Shown piece by piece: positions 7,270 through 14,785 of a DNA stretch of 28,135 nt. The notes beneath the pieces are model-generated. The model saw only the letters and a program-made list of their open reading frames with translations, made no database searches and was not told the origin of the DNA. The first letter of the stretch is position 1; every line of letters starts with the position of its first letter. The DNA is from CAYQPF01 sp964419225 (lineage in GTDB: Bacteria > Cloacimonadota > Cloacimonadia > Cloacimonadales > CAYQPF01): assembly GCA_964419225.1 (NCBI GenBank), contig CAYQPF010000055.1:1-28135 (forward strand). The letters run 5' to 3'. A program made the position numbers and the translations under genes.

Positions 7270-7896
7270 TTAGTTATCTTTCTTCTGAGCCCGGATCCGG
7301 TACATTCTTTCCGAAAATCCTCCCTCCTTCTCAAAATCACTGGCTAAACGAAGGATCTGACGATCCAGAAAATAGCAAGCCATATTCAGTAGCGAAAGAA
7401 TGCCATTGGCAGCCAATACTGCCGACGTTGGCTTTGGATCCCTTCCCATGTCCGTGTTAGTCCTTGTAAGTCCGTGTTCGTCAGTGTTCTCCTGTTTGTT
7501 TTTTTCATCCCCAAGCCATTTCTGAAATTCCTCTACTGTACTGCATTTCGCTTCTTTTAATCTAAGCATAATAGGATCATCATATCGAAGCAGTGGATTA
7601 CCTCTTTGTCTTAGGAAATCTTCATAGTCCAATCTCAACTCTTCCAGACTTGCACGAGCTACATTGGTTAGTTTCAGTTCGGTTTTCCTGGAAGTACCTG
7701 ATGCCAAAGAACCTTCTGCAATGTTTTGCACACCTGATCTGGCTGCCTGAACCATTTGGTCATGAGTACGGCTTCTTTTATCGATGTATAAATCACAAAA
7801 TCTAAGCGTTAGATCATAAACAAGTTGCGAAACCTGGAAACTTTTCAGCTTTCTGTAACCACCATGCACTGGTATTAATGAGTTAATTTCAGTCAT
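7270..7896 (-). CDS. Four-helix-bundle protein (S23/IVP-like) with suffix domain and repeat-encoded linker
   Basis: A 208-aa protein. Residues 1 to about 130 match the four-helix-bundle family (TIGR02436; 23S rRNA intervening-sequence protein, relatives of DGR Avd): RSRTHDQMVQAARSGVQNIAEG and LEELRLDYEDFLRQRG are characteristic. Residues 157-208 look like the four-helix-bundle suffix domain (TIGR04258 type) with ANGILSLLNMACYFLDRQ. Between them, residues about 136-150 (ENTDEHGLTRTNTDM) are encoded by the antisense of a dispersed repeat made of four 10-nt units (7450-7489). The start is the ATG at 7896, chosen because GGAGGA (7901-7906) lies four bases upstream. A longer in-frame start at 7995 would itself translate repeat DNA. 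Family members bind nucleic acid or act as adaptors, but the function of free-standing ones is unknown. Confidence 0.85.
   Translation of the reverse strand: MTEINSLIPVHGGYRKLKSFQVSQLVYDLTLRFCDLYIDKRSRTHDQMVQAARSGVQNIAEGSLASGTSRKTELKLTNVARASLEELRLDYEDFLRQRGNPLLRYDDPIMLRLKEAKCSTVEEFQKWLGDEKNKQENTDEHGLTRTNTDMGRDPKPTSAVLAANGILSLLNMACYFLDRQILRLASDFEKEGGFSERMYRIRAQKKDN
7436..7489 (+). repeat. 4 x 10-nt array inside the four-helix-bundle gene
   Basis: The preamble GGATCCCTTCCCAT precedes units GTCCGTGTTA, GTCCTTGTAA, GTCCGTGTTC and GTCAGTGTTC at 7450-7489. It is the same element as the intergenic copies but lies in frame within a coding region, antisense to the gene. Confidence 0.9.
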
Positions 7897-7960
7897 ATAA
7901 TCCTCCGTAAAGAAATATATTTTATGAAGTAGATAAAAGATGTCAATGAAATAATATTGA

Positions 7961-8008
7961 AACACGGACTTACACGGACTTCCACAGACTATCACAGACA
8001 GAGATCGG
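7961..8008 (-). repeat. Inverted copy of the 4 x 10-nt array
   Basis: Read on the minus strand, the preamble CCGATCTCT is followed by GTCTGTGATA, GTCTGTGGAA, GTCCGTGTAA and GTCCGTGTTT. The orientation is opposite to the other copies around the gene, and the preamble lacks the CCCCT part. Confidence 0.85.
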
Positions 8009-8038
8009 ATCTGAGTGTTTTGTATGCTACCTGCCGAA

Positions 8039-8101
8039 AATAAATGCAGATCCCTTCCCCTGTCTGTGTAAGTCTGTGTTAGTCAGTGCTAGTCTGTGCT
8101 C
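8039..8101 (+). repeat. 63-nt direct repeat, right copy, ending in a 4 x 10-nt array
   Basis: The preamble AATAAATGCAGATC and CTTCCCCT is followed by units GTCTGTGTAA, GTCTGTGTTA, GTCAGTGCTA and GTCTGTGCTC at 8062-8101. It is the partner of 7133-7195. Confidence 0.85.
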
Positions 8102-8121
8102 TCCCTAATTCAGCTAAAAAT

Positions 8122-8149
8122 AAAAGAGGCACATTTCTGTGCCTCTTTT
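8122..8149 (-). terminator. Intrinsic terminator after the methyltransferase gene
   Basis: AAAAGAGGCACA and TGTGCCTCTTTT form a perfect 12-bp stem with a TTTC loop. The A and T runs at either end mean it could work on both strands. It lies 22 nt beyond the stop of the minus-strand gene. Confidence 0.85.
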
Positions 8150-8171
8150 CCGCTAATAATATATTTAAATC

Positions 8172-9311
8172 CTAATACAAATCGTACTTCACAAAAGAGC
8201 ATTCGATTGCACCATTATAAACGGTGTGTTTACCATGTGCTCTTAAGCCTATGCTTTTCTGCAGCTCTTTTTCACCGCAGAGAATCCAGGCTGTGGAACG
8301 CTTACACTTTTGTTTAAGGAAATCACCAAAGTCCTTATAAGTAGCCTTGAGTTGGGATACCTGACCCAAACGCTTACCGTAAGGCGGATTGGCAATGATC
8401 AGTTTATCATCAAGACTGTCTATCTTGCGGAAATCTCTGGTTCTGATATCAACGCTGATAAAGTCATCGAATCTTTTTTTATTCTCACGTGCCACATCGA
8501 CAGCATCTTTGGAAATATCACTTCCGCAGATCAGGTCTTTGGGCAGGCGAATTATCTGTTCCTTGGCAGCCTTTCTGATCTTCATCCACTGATCCGGATC
8601 AAACTCCGGCATTTCTGTAAAGCCCCATTTACGGCGGTAGAAACCGGCCGGGATCTTGGAATAGATCATCATAGCTTCTGTTAAGATTGTACCCGAACCG
8701 CAGAATGGATCATACAATGCTTGTTTTCCGTCCCAACCTGCAAAGACCAGCATCGCAGAAGCCAGAGTTTCCTGAACAGAAGCTTCAAAGTCCTTGGTCT
8801 TATAATTACGGCGATGCAGGGGTGAGCCGGAAGTATCGAGGTAAATAATCGCTTTATTGTCTTCCAGATAAAGGTTGAACCATACATCCGGATCGTCAGC
8901 ATTAACATCAGGTCTGACTCCGAATTTATCTTTAAAATGATCTACAATAGCATCTTTCAGGCGTTGTTTCGCCCATTGCGAGTTTGTAATATTACTGTTG
9001 GTGATATTGGCAAAAATAGCAAAAGTATGTTTAGTGGTCAAAAAAGCAGACCATTGGATAGCTTTGGCTGTATTATATAAGGTAATATCATCGGGACAAT
9101 GAAATTCAGCAAGTGGTGCCAGGATTCTGGAACATAATCTGGACTTGTAGTTCATGTTGATGAGTGTTTCCATGTCGGCTTTAAAGGAGAATCCACGATA
9201 AGCTTCCGTAATATCGGTGGCTCCCAAGTTTTTTGCTTCTTCAATGCCGATGAGTTCCATACCTCGGGCTATTTGAGCAAAGTATTCTGAGTTTCTTTGG
9301 TATAAAAACAT
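8172..9311 (-). CDS. rlmL: THUMP-domain class I rRNA N2-guanine methyltransferase (RlmL-type)
   Basis: A 379-aa SAM-dependent RNA methyltransferase of the RlmL/YpsC family, which makes m2G in 23S rRNA (position 2445 in E. coli). Residues about 1-165 form the ferredoxin-like plus THUMP RNA-binding part. The Rossmann methyltransferase domain follows, with motif I DPFCGSGT (201-208), an acidic motif II near GSDIS (263-267) and catalytic motif IV NPPYGKR (308-314). The length fits the single-domain form, without the RlmK half fused in Enterobacteria. The ATG lies just after a hairpin whose 3' arm contains GGGAGGGG, the only Shine-Dalgarno-like sequence present. That hairpin also looks like the terminator of the upstream operon, so expression may be by read-through or from an internal promoter. 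Confidence 0.9.
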   Translation of the reverse strand: MFLYQRNSEYFAQIARGMELIGIEEAKNLGATDITEAYRGFSFKADMETLINMNYKSRLCSRILAPLAEFHCPDDITLYNTAKAIQWSAFLTTKHTFAIFANITNSNITNSQWAKQRLKDAIVDHFKDKFGVRPDVNADDPDVWFNLYLEDNKAIIYLDTSGSPLHRRNYKTKDFEASVQETLASAMLVFAGWDGKQALYDPFCGSGTILTEAMMIYSKIPAGFYRRKWGFTEMPEFDPDQWMKIRKAAKEQIIRLPKDLICGSDISKDAVDVARENKKRFDDFISVDIRTRDFRKIDSLDDKLIIANPPYGKRLGQVSQLKATYKDFGDFLKQKCKRSTAWILCGEKELQKSIGLRAHGKHTVYNGAIECSFVKYDLY

Positions 9312-9317
9312 AATATA

Positions 9318-9344
9318 AAACCCCTCCCGTTTAAGGAGGGGTTT
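9318..9344 (-). terminator. Terminator hairpin overlapping the rlmL ribosome-binding site
   Basis: AAACCCCTCC (9318-9327) and GGAGGGGTTT (9335-9344) form a 10-bp stem with a 7-nt loop. On the minus strand the stem is followed by TTTTAT, 13 nt after the NuoF-like stop. The 3' arm of the minus-strand hairpin carries GGAGGGG, the likely Shine-Dalgarno sequence of rlmL. Confidence 0.8.
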
Positions 9345-9356
9345 AATTGGTTTCCT

Positions 9357-10916
9357 TTATTGTTTGATCCGGGCCATGAATTCGCTCTTAAAGTTCTGCA
9401 GAGCACTGATGATCGGCATATAGGGTGATTGACCCAATGCACAGAAAGAAGTTTGTTTCATAGCTTCGGAGATTAAAAGCAATTGATCAAGATCGGCTTC
9501 TGAACCTTTGCCTGTTCTGATCTTCTTGATTAACATGGTAAGCTGTTGTGTACCGATACGGCAGGGAGTACATTTACCGCAGGATTCGTGACGGAAGAAA
9601 TGCAGGATGGAATAAAGCATATCGACAATGTCTGTATCTTCATTCATCACTAAAATTGCACCGGAACCTAATACTGCTGCATATTCAGCTAGATTATAGT
9701 AATCCATCTTCACATCAAGTTTGTCATCAGACAGGAACACACCTGCAGCACCACCGACAAGAGCAGCCTTAAAACGCTTGCCCTGTTTCATGCCGCCTGC
9801 ATATTCATTGATGATCGTACGCATGGTTACACCCATTTCGACTTCGCACAGACCAGGCATATTCACTTCACCCATAATGGTGAATACTTTTGTACCTGTA
9901 GATTGTGGAACACCGATGGATTTGTATTTCTCGGCTCCATTCTTGATGATGTAAGGAACATTGGCAATGGTTTCCACATTGTTAACCACTGTGGGTTTCT
10001 GCCAGGCACCTTTAACACCAGGGAACGGTGGTTTGTTACGCGGGCAACCGCGATTACCTTCCATTGATTCGATCAAAGCTGTTTCCTCACCGCAAACATA
10101 TGCACCGGCACCTATCTTGATTTCCATCTCCAGACTGAAATCTGTACCGAAGATATTCTTCCCGATGATACCGTATTCATTAGCCTGGTCAATAGCTTTT
10201 CTGAGTCTTTCGATACAGAGTTTGTATTCACCGCGGACATAAATATAAGCTTTGGAAGCACCGATAGCATAGCAGGCAATCATCATACCTTCGAGAAGTT
10301 TATGCGGGTCGCCTTCCATGATCAATCTGTCTTTGAAAGTACCGGGTTCACCTTCGTCAGCATTGATGACGAGGTATTTTTGTTCGGCTTGCAGAGGAGC
10401 AGTAAAACTCCACTTTAAGCCTGTAGGGAATCCTGCACCGCCACGGCCGCGGAGTCCGGAGCTTTTAACTTCTTCGACAACTTCCATCGGTTTCATTGTG
10501 GTAAGAACTTTTTCCCAGGCTTCATAACCGCCGACACCAATATATTCTTCGATGTTTTCAGGATCGATCAGACCTGAATTATCGAGTACTATACGACTGC
10601 CGTAGTTGAAATCCACTTTCTTGAAGGTGGAATCAAATATAAGTCTTTTCAGAGGTCTTCCTTTCAGGAAGTGTTCTTTAACTAATTCGGGGATATCGTT
10701 TAAGGTTACATTATGATAGGTGATATTATCGGGATAAGTGACCATACAGACACCTTTACCGAATACACCAAGAGGACCTGTTTCGAGTATATTTACTTCA
10801 TCTCCCAGGTTGTTGGCTTTCAGTTCATTGCGGAGAGCAAGTTCAATTTCTTTAGCTCCGGCTTGCAGGGAAGAATCATCCATGCTGATAAGAATATGAC
10901 TGCGGAAGTATTTCAT
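9357..10916 (-). CDS. Second NuoF/HndC-like NADH-binding subunit, short form
   Basis: A 519-aa homologue of the diaphorase subunit of complex I and NAD(P)-linked [FeFe] hydrogenases: FMN, NADH and one [4Fe-4S]. The FMN/NADH site is intact (GLRGRGGAGFPTGLKW, NADEGEPGTFKDR, GAYVCGEETALIES). The C-terminal [4Fe-4S] ligands are Cys446, Cys449, Cys452 and Cys492. Residues about 1-95 keep the thioredoxin-like fold but read LISMDDSSLQAGA and ETGPLGVFGKG where the paralogue at 11468-13315 has cysteines, so this domain cannot hold its [2Fe-2S] cluster. The C-terminal ferredoxin domain of the paralogue is also absent. The ATG overlaps the stop of the upstream NuoE-like gene by one base, so the two subunits are probably made together. 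It likely pairs with that NuoE to pass electrons from NADH to an unknown partner. Confidence 0.9.
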   Translation of the reverse strand: MKYFRSHILISMDDSSLQAGAKEIELALRNELKANNLGDEVNILETGPLGVFGKGVCMVTYPDNITYHNVTLNDIPELVKEHFLKGRPLKRLIFDSTFKKVDFNYGSRIVLDNSGLIDPENIEEYIGVGGYEAWEKVLTTMKPMEVVEEVKSSGLRGRGGAGFPTGLKWSFTAPLQAEQKYLVINADEGEPGTFKDRLIMEGDPHKLLEGMMIACYAIGASKAYIYVRGEYKLCIERLRKAIDQANEYGIIGKNIFGTDFSLEMEIKIGAGAYVCGEETALIESMEGNRGCPRNKPPFPGVKGAWQKPTVVNNVETIANVPYIIKNGAEKYKSIGVPQSTGTKVFTIMGEVNMPGLCEVEMGVTMRTIINEYAGGMKQGKRFKAALVGGAAGVFLSDDKLDVKMDYYNLAEYAAVLGSGAILVMNEDTDIVDMLYSILHFFRHESCGKCTPCRIGTQQLTMLIKKIRTGKGSEADLDQLLLISEAMKQTSFCALGQSPYMPIISALQNFKSEFMARIKQ

Positions 10917-11371
10917 TATTTGCCTCCTTTGATTTTGGAGATAATGGATTCAATTTTTTCCTCGGTCAAATCTGCATAGACATCGTCATTGATCATCATG
11001 ACCGGTGCATTACCGCACACACCTAAACAGGCACAAAGTTCAAGTGTGAATAAACCGTCGACTGTTGTGCCACCAGTTTTGACACCCAATACTTCTTTGA
11101 GCTTCTTCAGGATATTCTCTGAACCTTTTAAATAGCAGGGAGGAGATTCACAAAGTCTGATAATGTTGTTTCCTCTGGGCTTTACACTGAACATAGTGTA
11201 GAATGTGAGTACGCCATAAATGTGATTAACCGGAACTTTTAAATAGCCGCTTACTGCTTCGACCGCTTCCTCTGAGAGATAGTGCTGAGGATGTTGGTCC
11301 TGAATCTCGTGAAGGATATAGATCAAATTTTCTTTAGCAGGAGCGTATTTCTTAAATATCTCTTCAAACAT
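10916..11371 (-). CDS. Second NuoE/HndA-like [2Fe-2S] subunit
   Basis: A 151-aa thioredoxin-like ferredoxin subunit (24-kDa subunit of complex I, HydC/HndA of hydrogenases). An N-terminal helical part is followed by the conserved VPVNHIYGVLTFYTMF and PRG segments. The cluster ligands Cys74, Cys79, Cys115 and Cys119 are all present (LCESPPC, CLGVC), with an extra Cys113. It begins a separate transcription unit: a strong terminator lies at 11435-11460, just upstream. AAAAGGGG lies 7 nt before the ATG. In the 63-nt leader, -10-like TATAAA and GATAAT sequences occur, but no convincing -35. Coupled to the NuoF-like gene behind it. Confidence 0.9.
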   Translation of the reverse strand: MFEEIFKKYAPAKENLIYILHEIQDQHPQHYLSEEAVEAVSGYLKVPVNHIYGVLTFYTMFSVKPRGNNIIRLCESPPCYLKGSENILKKLKEVLGVKTGGTTVDGLFTLELCACLGVCGNAPVMMINDDVYADLTEEKIESIISKIKGGK

Positions 11372-11434
11372 AGATAACCCCTTTTATTTTGATATTTATA
11401 ATTATCTTAAATAGTAACCTCACAAAAAGAAAAA

Positions 11435-11460
11435 GGAGACAGTCGCTTAAAACTGTCTCC
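11435..11460 (-). terminator. Intrinsic terminator after the long NuoF-like gene
   Basis: GGAGACAGT and ACTGTCTCC form a 9-bp stem with an 8-nt loop. On the minus strand it is followed by TTTTTCTTTTTG. It closes the first hydrogenase-type transcription unit and separates it from the second NuoE/NuoF pair. Confidence 0.9.
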
Positions 11461-11467
11461 GTTAATT

Positions 11468-13315
11468 CTATTCATGGTCTTCTGCGGAAGCTTCGCGATG
11501 AGCCTTTACATCCGGATGCATGCCGGAAAGCTTGGTAATGGCTTTCACAGGGCAAACTTCAAGACAGGTACCGCACTTAACGCATTCAACCTGATCGATG
11601 GTATATTTGTCGGTTCTGCTGCCACTGATACAGGTAACAGGGCATTTCTTAGCACAAAGAGAGCAACCAACGCATTTTTCTTTACTAATCGTAAAGTGTA
11701 AAAGATCCTGACATACTTTGGTCGGGCACTTAGCTTCCCTGATATGAGCCTCGTACTCGTCTCTGAAGTAGCGAATTGTGCTGAGAACAGGATTAGGAGC
11801 ATTTTGGCCTAATCCACAGAGTGAAAGTTGCTTGATGTCTTCACCGAGTCTGATCAATTCTTCGATGTCTCCTTCTTTTCCTTCTCCACAGGTAATTCTG
11901 TGCAGAATTCCATACATCTGTTTCAAACCAATACGGCAGGGAGTACATTTACCACAGGATTCATCCACTGAGAAATCGAGGAAGAATTTGGCGATGTTGA
12001 CCATACAGTTGTCATCGTTCATCACAATAACACCGCCGGAACCCATCATCGCACCTTTTTCCTTGAGTGATTCATAATCAATCTTCACATCAAGGTGTTC
12101 TGCTGTCAAACATCCGCCGGAAGGTCCGCCTAACTGTACTGCTTTGAACTTCTTGCCGTTGGGAATTCCCCCGCCAACTTCAAAGATCAAGCCTTCCAGA
12201 CTGATACCCATAGGAACTTCAACCAAACCGGTGTTTTTGACATCGCCGGTAAGTGCAAAGACTTTTGTACCCTTGCTGGTAGGTGTGCCCATACTGGCAA
12301 ACCATTCTGCACCTTTAGTGAAAATAGTAGGAACATTAGCAAAAGTTTCCACATTGTTCACGAGTGTGGGTTGACCCCATAAGCCTTTATGTGCAGGATA
12401 AGGCGGTTTGGTGTTCGGTTGCCCTCTTCTTCCCTGAATGGAATTGATCAAGGCAATTTCCTCACCACAAACAAATGCTCCTGCACCGGTTCTAACTTCT
12501 GCATCAAAACAGAAATTAGTACCAAATATATTTTTACCTAAAATTCCGTATTCTTTGGCCTGTTCGATCGCCAGTCTGATTCTCTTGATAGCAAGAGGAT
12601 ATTCAGCTCTGATATAGAAATAACCCATATCGGCACCAACGCTGTATGCAGCAATGGCCATACCTTCAAGTACTCTGTGCGGATCACCCTCGAGAACGGA
12701 ACGATCCATGAAAGCACCCGGGTCACCCTCGTCACCATTACAGATAACATATTTGGGCTGAGCAGTTTCTTTGGCTACGAATTCCCATTTGAGTCCTGTA
12801 GGGAATCCACCACCGCCACGTCCTCTCAGACCTGATTTCTTGATAACATCGATAGCGTCTGCAGGTGTGCCTTCGGTAAGTATCTTAGCAAGGGACTCAT
12901 ATCCGCCCAGTGCTATGTATTCTTCGATCTTTTCCGGATCCAGGTAACCGCAGTTTTCCAAGGCTACTTTGATCTGGCTTTTATAGAAAGGAATATCTTC
13001 GACTTCGGCAATAGCTTTGTCCTGATTATCCTGTTCCATAAGTCTTTTGACAGGTCTGCCTTTGAGGAAATGTTCTTTTACAATTTCGTCAACATCATCG
13101 ACAGTGACTTTTTTGTAGAAGATCCCTTCAGGATAAACCATCATCACAGGACCGTAATCACAAGGTCCCATACAACCTGTTTCTATGACATTTATTTCTT
13201 CAAGAATATTTTCATTCTTGCAGATCTCAATAAATTTCTCTTTGATCTTAAGTGAGCCGGCAGAAACACAGCCGGAGCCACAACAGATCAGGAGATCCAT
13301 TCTTTTGTTCGGCAT
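11468..13315 (-). CDS. hndC: NADH-binding HndC/HydB-like subunit (Trx-Fd + NuoF + 2[4Fe-4S])
   Basis: A 615-aa flavin and iron-sulfur subunit of NAD(P)-dependent, often electron-bifurcating, [FeFe] hydrogenases. The N-terminal thioredoxin-like [2Fe-2S] domain has Cys11/12, Cys16, Cys48 and Cys52. The NuoF core carries GLRGRGGGGFPTGLKW for FMN, NGDEGDPGAFMDR and GAFVCGEEIALINS for NADH, and the ESCGKCTPCRIG cluster site with a later LSLCGLG. The C-terminal ferredoxin domain binds two [4Fe-4S] clusters (Cys548, 551, 554, 558 and Cys578, 581, 584, 588). The length and domain order are those of HndC/HydB. GGGGGA precedes the ATG, 8 nt behind the ferredoxin-like gene. Last gene of its unit; no HydA catalytic subunit follows. 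Confidence 0.93.
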   Translation of the reverse strand: MPNKRMDLLICCGSGCVSAGSLKIKEKFIEICKNENILEEINVIETGCMGPCDYGPVMMVYPEGIFYKKVTVDDVDEIVKEHFLKGRPVKRLMEQDNQDKAIAEVEDIPFYKSQIKVALENCGYLDPEKIEEYIALGGYESLAKILTEGTPADAIDVIKKSGLRGRGGGGFPTGLKWEFVAKETAQPKYVICNGDEGDPGAFMDRSVLEGDPHRVLEGMAIAAYSVGADMGYFYIRAEYPLAIKRIRLAIEQAKEYGILGKNIFGTNFCFDAEVRTGAGAFVCGEEIALINSIQGRRGQPNTKPPYPAHKGLWGQPTLVNNVETFANVPTIFTKGAEWFASMGTPTSKGTKVFALTGDVKNTGLVEVPMGISLEGLIFEVGGGIPNGKKFKAVQLGGPSGGCLTAEHLDVKIDYESLKEKGAMMGSGGVIVMNDDNCMVNIAKFFLDFSVDESCGKCTPCRIGLKQMYGILHRITCGEGKEGDIEELIRLGEDIKQLSLCGLGQNAPNPVLSTIRYFRDEYEAHIREAKCPTKVCQDLLHFTISKEKCVGCSLCAKKCPVTCISGSRTDKYTIDQVECVKCGTCLEVCPVKAITKLSGMHPDVKAHREASAEDHE

Positions 13316-13323
13316 TATTCCCC

Positions 13324-13689
13324 CTATTCTCCTGTGGAAATAACAAACTCATTAACAGGATTTCCGTTAACCAGGTGTTCAACCACAACTCTGCGAGCCT
13401 TGTCGGGAGTCATGTTGCCATAAGTAACTTTGGCTTTGCCGTCTTCGACGATATCAACTACCGGCTCAGCAGAAGATAAACCTTTTTCACCGGTCTGAGT
13501 AACTAAAACATCAACTAAACTTCTGGTTCCCACTTCGTCCAAGAAAGCTTTCATCACTTCTCTGGCACCCATGGCAATACCGGATGTTCCCATTCCAACG
13601 ATTACTTTTACGCGTGATCCTGCACTGCGCAGTTTCATATCCTGCTGTGCTTTTTCTCTAATCTTCTTGAGTTCTTCTAAGGTCTTCAT
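13324..13689 (-). CDS. hndB: HndB-like thioredoxin-fold protein lacking all cysteines
   Basis: A 121-aa protein in the usual position of the small [2Fe-2S] ferredoxin of hydrogenase operons (HndB), with a family-typical layout: a Lys/Glu-rich N-terminal helix, VIVGMGTSGIAMGAREVM, LVTQTGEKGLSSAEPVVDI, VTYGNMTPDKA and VEHLVNGNPV. Normal members have Cys in GTCGIAAGA and in TGCxGxC; here those positions read Ser, Glu and Ser, and there is not one cysteine in the whole chain. It therefore cannot bind the cluster and is probably a structural or regulatory subunit. Its ATG overlaps the TGA of the HATPase gene by one base, showing tight co-translation, and the frame is undamaged. Confidence 0.88.
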   Translation of the reverse strand: MKTLEELKKIREKAQQDMKLRSAGSRVKVIVGMGTSGIAMGAREVMKAFLDEVGTRSLVDVLVTQTGEKGLSSAEPVVDIVEDGKAKVTYGNMTPDKARRVVVEHLVNGNPVNEFVISTGE

Positions 13690-14261
13690 CAGAGTTCCTC
13701 CAATTGTGTATTTTTTATTCCTTCATCTAATATACTATCTAAATACATGATCACATCAGGATAAGTTAAGGGGATATCCCCCAGTTCATCTCTGATCTCA
13801 TTTGTATTTAAAGTGAAAATCAAATCATCTGTTCCGGAATTGATTCTCTCTAAATTTACATGAAAATCTACTTCACTATGACCGATCAAACATCCTAATA
13901 AAGTATCTTTCAGGTTTCCCAAAGGCATACGGTCGATATGATCGTATTTGAATACTGCCTTGATCTCGGTACCGACACCGAGTTCACTGTTCAAAACAAA
14001 ATTGCCTTCACAAAGTTCGGCATTCTGCTTGAAAAGAGGGATTCCTAATCCTACTTTTTTTACTCTTTGTGCCTTGGAGGTATAAAAAGGATTTTGGGCA
14101 TTTTGAGCAGTTTCACTGTCCATGCCGGTCCCGTCATCCAAGACGATAATAGTCAAAGTATTCTCACTTTCATTCACACTTACGGTTATATAAATATTCC
14201 TGGCTTCAGCACGGGCTGAATTTTCGATAATATCAAGAATATGTAAAGAAATATCCTGCAT
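13689..14261 (-). CDS. GHKL/HATPase domain protein of hydrogenase operon
   Basis: A 190-aa protein with a GHKL ATPase domain in its first 110 residues: N box IIENSARA with Asn14, G1 box LDDGTGMD (41-48), an F-box-like PFYTSK and G2 box GLGIPL (71-76). There is no histidine phosphorylation domain or sensor, so it resembles anti-sigma-factor-like kinases more than a full histidine kinase. The remaining 80 residues are of unknown type. Proteins like this are regularly placed between NuoE-like and HndB-like genes in [FeFe]-hydrogenase operons, where a regulatory role is supposed but not proven. It lies 5 nt behind the NuoE-like gene and overlaps the next by one base. Confidence 0.88.
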   Translation of the reverse strand: MQDISLHILDIIENSARAEARNIYITVSVNESENTLTIIVLDDGTGMDSETAQNAQNPFYTSKAQRVKKVGLGIPLFKQNAELCEGNFVLNSELGVGTEIKAVFKYDHIDRMPLGNLKDTLLGCLIGHSEVDFHVNLERINSGTDDLIFTLNTNEIRDELGDIPLTYPDVIMYLDSILDEGIKNTQLEEL

Positions 14262-14266
14262 TTTAT

Positions 14267-14749
14267 TTAAGCGTTAAGAGCATATTTTGCAAGTATTTCT
14301 TTCAATTTTTCTCTTGTTTCGATTCTGCCGAAAGTATCTTCGCCAATCACAAATACTGGAGCTAAGGAGCAGGCACCCACACAACGTACTGCTGTTAAAG
14401 TGAATTGTCTGTCTTCAGTGGTTTGACCTAAATCAATACCTAATTCTTCTTTGATCATCTGCTGAATTCTGGGAGCACCTTTCACGAAACAGGCGGTTCC
14501 AAGGCAAAGATTGATCACATGTTTACCCCTGGGGGTCATAGTGAAAAGATTATAAAAAGTGACAACTCCATAAACCTGGCTTACCGGCACATTGATTCCT
14601 TTGGCCACAAATTCCTGTACTTCCATGGGAAGATAGCCAAAGATTTCCTGGGCTTTGTGAAGAATCTCAATCAAAGGGTTGGTTAAATTTTTCTTCTCTT
14701 CAATTACTTCCCTGAGTTTTTGATACAACACGCTTTCTTTTTTACACAT
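14267..14749 (-). CDS. hndA: NuoE/HndA-like [2Fe-2S] subunit
   Basis: A 160-aa subunit homologous to NuoE, HydC and HndA. It has an N-terminal helical part, then VPVSQVYGVVTFYNLF and a TPRG turn, then a thioredoxin-like domain with cluster ligands Cys82, Cys87, Cys123 and Cys127 (LCLGTAC, RCVGAC). It should relay electrons between the NuoF-like flavoprotein and the rest of the complex. GGAGG six bases before the ATG is strong. It starts the tight run NuoE, HATPase, HndB-like, HndC and lies 36 nt behind the PHP gene. Confidence 0.93.
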   Translation of the reverse strand: MCKKESVLYQKLREVIEEKKNLTNPLIEILHKAQEIFGYLPMEVQEFVAKGINVPVSQVYGVVTFYNLFTMTPRGKHVINLCLGTACFVKGAPRIQQMIKEELGIDLGQTTEDRQFTLTAVRCVGACSLAPVFVIGEDTFGRIETREKLKEILAKYALNA

Positions 14750-14785
14750 TCTTTTCCTCCTAATCTATTCTTTTATAATATATTT

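Noticed and set aside
7897..7995. Longer N-terminus of the four-helix-bundle protein
   Set aside because: The extra 33 residues are partly translated repeat DNA, and the ATG at 7896 has a clear GGAGGA while the upstream start has none.
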